The notes beneath the pieces were generated by a model. It was not told the origin of the DNA, searched no databases, and saw nothing but the letters and a program-made list of their open reading frames with translations. The position numbers were made by a program, and so were the translations under genes. Shown piece by piece: positions 5,948-9,451 of a stretch of 9,451 nt of DNA; the first letter of the stretch is position 1; each line of letters begins with the position of its first letter. Source of the stretch: Sulfurimonas sp. (GTDB lineage: Bacteria > Campylobacterota > Campylobacteria > Campylobacterales > Sulfurimonadaceae); the NCBI GenBank assembly GCA_027044845.1, contig JALUBM010000053.1, positions 1 through 9,451 of the forward strand, written 5' to 3'.

Positions 5948-6889
5948 TTAATTTTTTTTAGCTTTTGGCTCATTTGTAATATCTATATTTATTGCCTGTA
6001 ATAAAAATTCGACACCCAAAATGATTGGTAAAGTTGCCAACATTACAGTCCCTATACTTGTATCTACTTGATTTTGTATGGAATAACTCCATTTAATTAC
6101 CCCAAATATCATACCAAAAAGAAACAAAGGTAAACCCAGTATTATATATATGGAAGCCATATCAAAATTATATATATAATACTTATAGAAAATTCTTTTC
6201 ATAAGCCCTTTTATAATTTTAGGAGGGAATTGAAGAATAATTTTCTTTACACTTAGAGAACTCTTTTCCTCACCATACTGAGCAGGCATTGAAATATCTT
6301 TTACAACTTTATTGTTAATATTCAAATTTATAAGCATATCACTCTCAAAAAAATATCTTTGAGAAATTTTATCTAAATCCAAGATTTCTATACTCTCTTT
6401 TGTGATTGCTGTAAAACCGTTTGTCGGATCCATAATAGACCAATACCCACTCGCAACTTTGCTTAAAAAAGACAAAACACTATTTCCAAATAATCTTATT
6501 TTTGGCATTTCTTTTAATGCTTTAAAATCTCTAAATCTATTTCCTTTTGTATAATCTGCTTCACCTTGTATAAGAGGTAAGATCAAAGACGGAATATGAT
6601 TATTGTCCATTTGCCCATCTCCATCAATTTTAATAACAATATCAACATCTAGCTCTAGTGCTTTTTTATAGCCACTTATAACAGCAGCACCCACACCACT
6701 ATTGACATTATGCTTGACCAAAACTACCTTTTCAATTCCTTGAACAACTTGAAAAGAGTTCTCAGGGCAAGCATCATCTATAACGATAATATAATCTATA
6801 TACTCTGGTAAATCAGACACGACTTTTTTTAAAAACTTTCTCACTTTATAACTGGGTATTACCACTCCAATAATTTTTTCATGCAACAT
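5948..6889 (-). CDS. GT2 glycosyltransferase with two C-terminal membrane segments (DPM1/ArnC-like)
   Basis: This 313-residue protein has an N-terminal GT-A domain: GVVIPSYK (8-15), IDDACPENS (37-45; nucleotide-binding D38/D39), the DxD-type DGDGQMD (89-95), DPTNGFTAI (154-162) and QRYFFESD (177-184). Two membrane helices follow at about 244-268 and 276-300, then a short basic tail. This layout matches polyprenyl-phosphate sugar synthases such as ArnC, which load a sugar from a nucleotide donor onto undecaprenyl phosphate at the cytoplasmic face. The exact sugar cannot be read. The start overlaps the HD-GYP gene by 11 bp and has the best ribosome binding site of the operon (AAGGAGG, 6 nt away). 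A polymerising GT2 is a possible alternative, but the paired tail helices favour lipid-linked sugar synthesis. Confidence 0.86.
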   Translation of the reverse strand: MLHEKIIGVVIPSYKVRKFLKKVVSDLPEYIDYIIVIDDACPENSFQVVQGIEKVVLVKHNVNSGVGAAVISGYKKALELDVDIVIKIDGDGQMDNNHIPSLILPLIQGEADYTKGNRFRDFKALKEMPKIRLFGNSVLSFLSKVASGYWSIMDPTNGFTAITKESIEILDLDKISQRYFFESDMLINLNINNKVVKDISMPAQYGEEKSSLSVKKIILQFPPKIIKGLMKRIFYKYYIYNFDMASIYIILGLPLFLFGMIFGVIKWSYSIQNQVDTSIGTVMLATLPIILGVEFLLQAINIDITNEPKAKKN

Positions 6890-8396
6890 CTGATTCCTCC
6901 TTGAGGGAACTTTTAAGTTTAAATATTTTAGTTCTTATTGATTTTTCTACATCTAAGAATGCATCCACCATAACAGCACTAAACATTTTATCTCTCAAAC
7001 TTTTAATTTCACTAACTGCTTCTTCATGAGTTTTGCCTTGCTTATACGACCTGTCACTTGTTATACCCGCATAAAATTCACCGACTGCAACAACCTGTGC
7101 ATCAATTGGAATTTGAGACTCTTTTAAACCAAAAGGGTACCCTCTGCCGTCAAACCTTTCATGATGATATTTTACAATATTTTCAATAGGGTACAAATGA
7201 CAAATCGGTTCAACCACGATACCACCGATAAGAGGATGCTCTTTAATCAGATTCATATCTTGTTCTTCAAACTTTTCTTTATTGATAACTGCTAGCAAAT
7301 CACCAATCATCCCTATATCATGCAAAGAAGCACCAAGCGATATAGTATCAATTTCTTCTTCAGATAAAAAAAGTGATTTTGCTAATTCTACGGAAATAGT
7401 TTGTACAATCAAAGAGTGGTTTTTATAGTATTTGTTTTCTAATTCAATGGCTTCATTGGTAAATTTTAAAAAAGAGAGATAGTTTTTCACCATTTCACTA
7501 TTTTGATTCATATTGATTAAAAAGCCCCCAGCCATATCCAAAAAAGAGCCGACTTGTGTTACACTTTGCGGGGTTAAAGGTTTAGTATCATAAAATTCAA
7601 GTTTATAAGGAGTGTTTCGTATATAAAAAACTTTTTGAAGGGAGCTACCTACAGTTTTTGTTTCATATTCAAAAATAAGTTTACCGTCCTTTGTGTATAA
7701 TTTTGCACCCTGTGCTTTTGTAATCTTTATCACCAATGCTATAAAAAACTTAAAAAATTCATTTTGATCCATTTGCAATTTCATCAATGAGACGGAAGTA
7801 CTTTTACCCAGATTTGATTGCGTTTCACCACCTTCTATTTTAAACTTATTCGCTATTTGCTCGTAATAGCTCAATACTATGTCAAAAAAGCCATAATCAG
7901 TGTCAATATCAAGGAATTGATGACTAAAAAATAGCAGCATCTTATTTTGAGTGCTATTGACTACAGAAGTTACTCTATAATTTCCACTTTTAGTAAAAGT
8001 TTGTAAGGTTTTTCGTCCAACTCTAAGTGGTGCATTAACATCAGTTTTTTCGATAGCATTTGATTCGATAAGTATATATGTCTCTCCACGTAATTCATAT
8101 ATTGCTACATATTTTGCTTTTACAAGATGGATACATTCTATAAGTTTATCCTCAACATCACGTTTTTGAGTTTTTAGGCTAAGTTCTTGTAAAAATCCAT
8201 TATACCTTGCAGCTTTACTCTGCAAATATAATTTTTTCCTAAATAAATTTATGAAAAGCATAAAGAATATAAGCATTATAAGGAAGAATATAAACCAAAA
8301 TGATGCTAAAAAATCATTGATTTGAGCAATATTTGAGAGAATAATTTCTGGTAAAACTTCATTAAAGTAATATCTACTTTGATCAAATATACTCAT
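6879..8396 (-). CDS. Membrane-anchored GAF-like / HD-GYP domain protein (altered active site)
   Basis: This 505-residue protein has one membrane helix at about 33-52, two regions that look like GAF-type sensor domains (about 80-180 and 205-300), and a C-terminal HD-GYP domain (about 315-490). HD-GYP enzymes hydrolyse cyclic-di-GMP or related cyclic dinucleotides. Conserved here are H327, H359-D360, H387, H411-H412 and the full HHERFDGRGYP block (411-421), followed by SDRSYKQGK (447-455). Two positions differ from consensus: HDIGK reads HDIGM (M363), and the usual VADxxDA reads VGEFYAG, with E440 in place of the metal-binding Asp. The enzyme may be active with altered metal use, or may be only a binding sensor. 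It overlaps the upstream gene by ATGA, with AAGGAAA about 5 nt before its start. Position within the operon suggests it controls the glycan enzymes. Confidence 0.88.
   Translation of the reverse strand: MSIFDQSRYYFNEVLPEIILSNIAQINDFLASFWFIFFLIMLIFFMLFINLFRKKLYLQSKAARYNGFLQELSLKTQKRDVEDKLIECIHLVKAKYVAIYELRGETYILIESNAIEKTDVNAPLRVGRKTLQTFTKSGNYRVTSVVNSTQNKMLLFFSHQFLDIDTDYGFFDIVLSYYEQIANKFKIEGGETQSNLGKSTSVSLMKLQMDQNEFFKFFIALVIKITKAQGAKLYTKDGKLIFEYETKTVGSSLQKVFYIRNTPYKLEFYDTKPLTPQSVTQVGSFLDMAGGFLINMNQNSEMVKNYLSFLKFTNEAIELENKYYKNHSLIVQTISVELAKSLFLSEEEIDTISLGASLHDIGMIGDLLAVINKEKFEEQDMNLIKEHPLIGGIVVEPICHLYPIENIVKYHHERFDGRGYPFGLKESQIPIDAQVVAVGEFYAGITSDRSYKQGKTHEEAVSEIKSLRDKMFSAVMVDAFLDVEKSIRTKIFKLKSSLKEESDVA
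6896..6902 (-). promoter_or_regulatory. Strong ribosome binding site of the GT2 gene inside the HD-GYP gene
   Basis: AAGGAGG, a full anti-Shine-Dalgarno match, lies 6 nt before the ATG at 6889 and inside the last codons of the upstream gene. It fixes this start over the out-of-frame ATG at 6882 and suggests that the GT2 can be translated independently at a higher rate than its operon neighbours. Confidence 0.75.
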
Positions 8397-9451
8397 TTAC
8401 TTTCCTTTGTTAATTGTTTGATGTAGATACTATTATCAATTTCATACACTGTAACTGTTTTGGTTTTATCATATACTTTTATATTTGAATGATGCATGGC
8501 ATAGATGCTAATCCATGTTTTGAGATTATTCTGAATCTTTCTTCTCCATCTGTAAAACCATTCATTCATACCTTTATAAGTATTTGGAAAATTCTCAACA
8601 AATATAAAAACCTTTTGCGTAGGTATCGGTAAAATCTTTACTTGAGGATTATACTTTAAAAGAAAATGCTGTGTATTGATATGGTACGCCTTGTTTTTTA
8701 TTTTACCATAAGTTTGCACATAAGCTACAGCCGTCCATGTAAAAGGTCTATTTTCTTTATTGATTTTCAAAATTATTTCTGGAATAGAAGTATATTGAAT
8801 CTGATTAATATTTATCCAAAAATATTTTGTATCTATCCATCTCGGTAACGCTAAAATAGAAAATAAAAAAAGCATAAAAAATAAAAAAAGCATTATATAA
8901 CGATAATATTTTTTGAACAAAAAAGATAATGGTTTATAAATAAAATAAAAAAAATAAAATACACTCAAAAGGGTCAATGCAAAAAACATATAATCTGCAA
9001 CCCTATACTGTTTTGTCAACAAGGGAAACCCCGCATTAGGTCCAAAATAGACTATAAATACACCTAAAACAATAAGAAGGTAGGAAATATTTAAAAATTT
9101 TTCTTTTGTAAAAAAAGAGCTTAAAAAAGCAAAGGACAAACCAATAAAAAAAGTGAGTTGAATATATGTTATTCCAATTATTGATACATCATATATATCA
9201 ACTTTCGTTACCTCTCCTAAACCCTTTGTCTTTAGAAGCTTATCTAAAAATGGTGCTGCTGCTCCAAACTCAGGTGGAATACCATATTTAATCATAGAGA
9301 GAATCCAAAAATTACCAAAAATTGCTGCAAAAAGAATGGCTAAAAGACCTTTCTTTAAAATTGTTTTATCCACTTTTTTAAATAATAGTGCATTCAGTGC
9401 TATTAAAATACTTATAACAATAAGAACAATAGCTCCTCCTCCATGAAATAT
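8393..9451 (-). CDS. Polytopic membrane protein, possible GT-C-type glycosyltransferase (5' truncated by window edge)
   Basis: The frame ends at TGA (8393-8395) and stays open through the GTG at 9373 to the end of the window, adding 26 residues (IFHGGGAIVLIVISILIA and onward) that form a further membrane helix. The real start is therefore outside the window and the GTG is internal. The visible 352 residues hold at least six membrane segments, followed by a soluble C-terminal domain of about 150 residues rich in aromatic residues, presumably extracytoplasmic. Hydrophobic helices broken by loops such as HGGGA and GPNAGFPLLTKQYRVADY resemble GT-C or PTPS-related membrane proteins that take sugars from polyprenyl-phosphate donors. 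No catalytic motif can be confirmed because the N-terminal part, where GT-C acidic residues usually sit, is missing. It is the first operon gene in view, and its stop overlaps the HD-GYP start. Confidence 0.72.
   Translation of the reverse strand: MFHGGGAIVLIVISILIALNALLFKKVDKTILKKGLLAILFAAIFGNFWILSMIKYGIPPEFGAAAPFLDKLLKTKGLGEVTKVDIYDVSIIGITYIQLTFFIGLSFAFLSSFFTKEKFLNISYLLIVLGVFIVYFGPNAGFPLLTKQYRVADYMFFALTLLSVFYFFYFIYKPLSFLFKKYYRYIMLFLFFMLFLFSILALPRWIDTKYFWININQIQYTSIPEIILKINKENRPFTWTAVAYVQTYGKIKNKAYHINTQHFLLKYNPQVKILPIPTQKVFIFVENFPNTYKGMNEWFYRWRRKIQNNLKTWISIYAMHHSNIKVYDKTKTVTVYEIDNSIYIKQLTKESK

Larger units (their letters stand above)
1950..9451 (-). other. Seven-gene minus-strand glycan operon (5' end outside window)
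   Basis: All seven genes run in one direction with junctions of -4, -11, +18, -4, -11 and -4 bp in order of transcription. No gap is large enough for an ordinary promoter and none of the TATAAT-like strings inside the genes is well placed for a downstream start. One polycistronic transcript from a promoter beyond 9451, ending at the hairpin at 1923-1940, is the simplest reading. The spacing and shared theme imply that the products act together. Confidence 0.8.

Noticed and set aside
1950..8396. Operon as a Pel polysaccharide locus
   Set aside because: A hydrolase, a deacetylase and a membrane GAF protein recall PelA and PelD, but there is no PelF-type GT4, no PelG-type transporter, no PelB or PelC, and the regulator carries HD-GYP in place of a degenerate GGDEF domain.
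8666..8848. Open frame of 60 codons on the + strand
   Set aside because: It is antisense to the membrane protein gene, and its composition is that of a shadow frame.
1..9451. CRISPR arrays, tRNA or rRNA genes, insertion sequences
   Set aside because: No regularly spaced repeats, no recognisable RNA genes, and no transposase or terminal inverted repeats were seen on reading both strands.

Overview
The window is AT-rich (roughly two thirds A+T) and densely coded. Gene style and the proteins suggest the Campylobacterota (Epsilonproteobacteria), perhaps a Sulfurimonas/Sulfurovum-like sulfur oxidiser. That placement is an impression from the protein sequences and was not tested by a search.

The left part (1-1961) is read on the + strand. 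It holds the last 44 codons of an unidentified gene, a 231-bp non-coding leader with two extended -10 promoter candidates, rnhB (ribonuclease HII), and a lipoprotein of the HlyD/RND periplasmic adaptor type that has no pump partner in view. The adaptor converges on the next block and overlaps its last gene by 12 bp. Each of the two convergent genes carries, within its own 3' coding end, a hairpin that could terminate transcription of the other.

Everything from 9451 down to 1950 is one tightly packed minus-strand operon of seven genes. In order of transcription these are: a polytopic membrane protein resembling GT-C glycosyltransferases (its 5' end lies beyond the window); a membrane-anchored GAF-like/HD-GYP protein with an altered active site; a GT2 glycosyltransferase with two C-terminal membrane segments (ArnC/DPM1-like); a FemAB/GNAT-fold acyltransferase; a cytoplasmic NodB-type polysaccharide deacetylase; a multi-pass protein of the LPG-synthase-TM/UPF0104 family; and a secreted TIM-barrel glycosidase-like protein. 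Junctions are 4-bp ATGA overlaps, 11-bp overlaps or an 18-bp gap, so strong translational coupling is expected. The operon promoter must lie outside the window.

Taken together the operon looks like a cell-surface glycan pathway. The FemAB-like plus deacetylase pair resembles the pair found in XrtA/PEP-CTERM exopolysaccharide loci, but no exosortase is visible here. The set GT2 + NodB deacetylase + possible lipid translocator + GT-C-like membrane enzyme also parallels the logic of the Arn (aminoarabinose) pathway, with an added acyltransferase, a secreted hydrolase and a possible cyclic-di-GMP-type regulator. The combination is an inference from family membership. The substrate cannot be read from the sequence.
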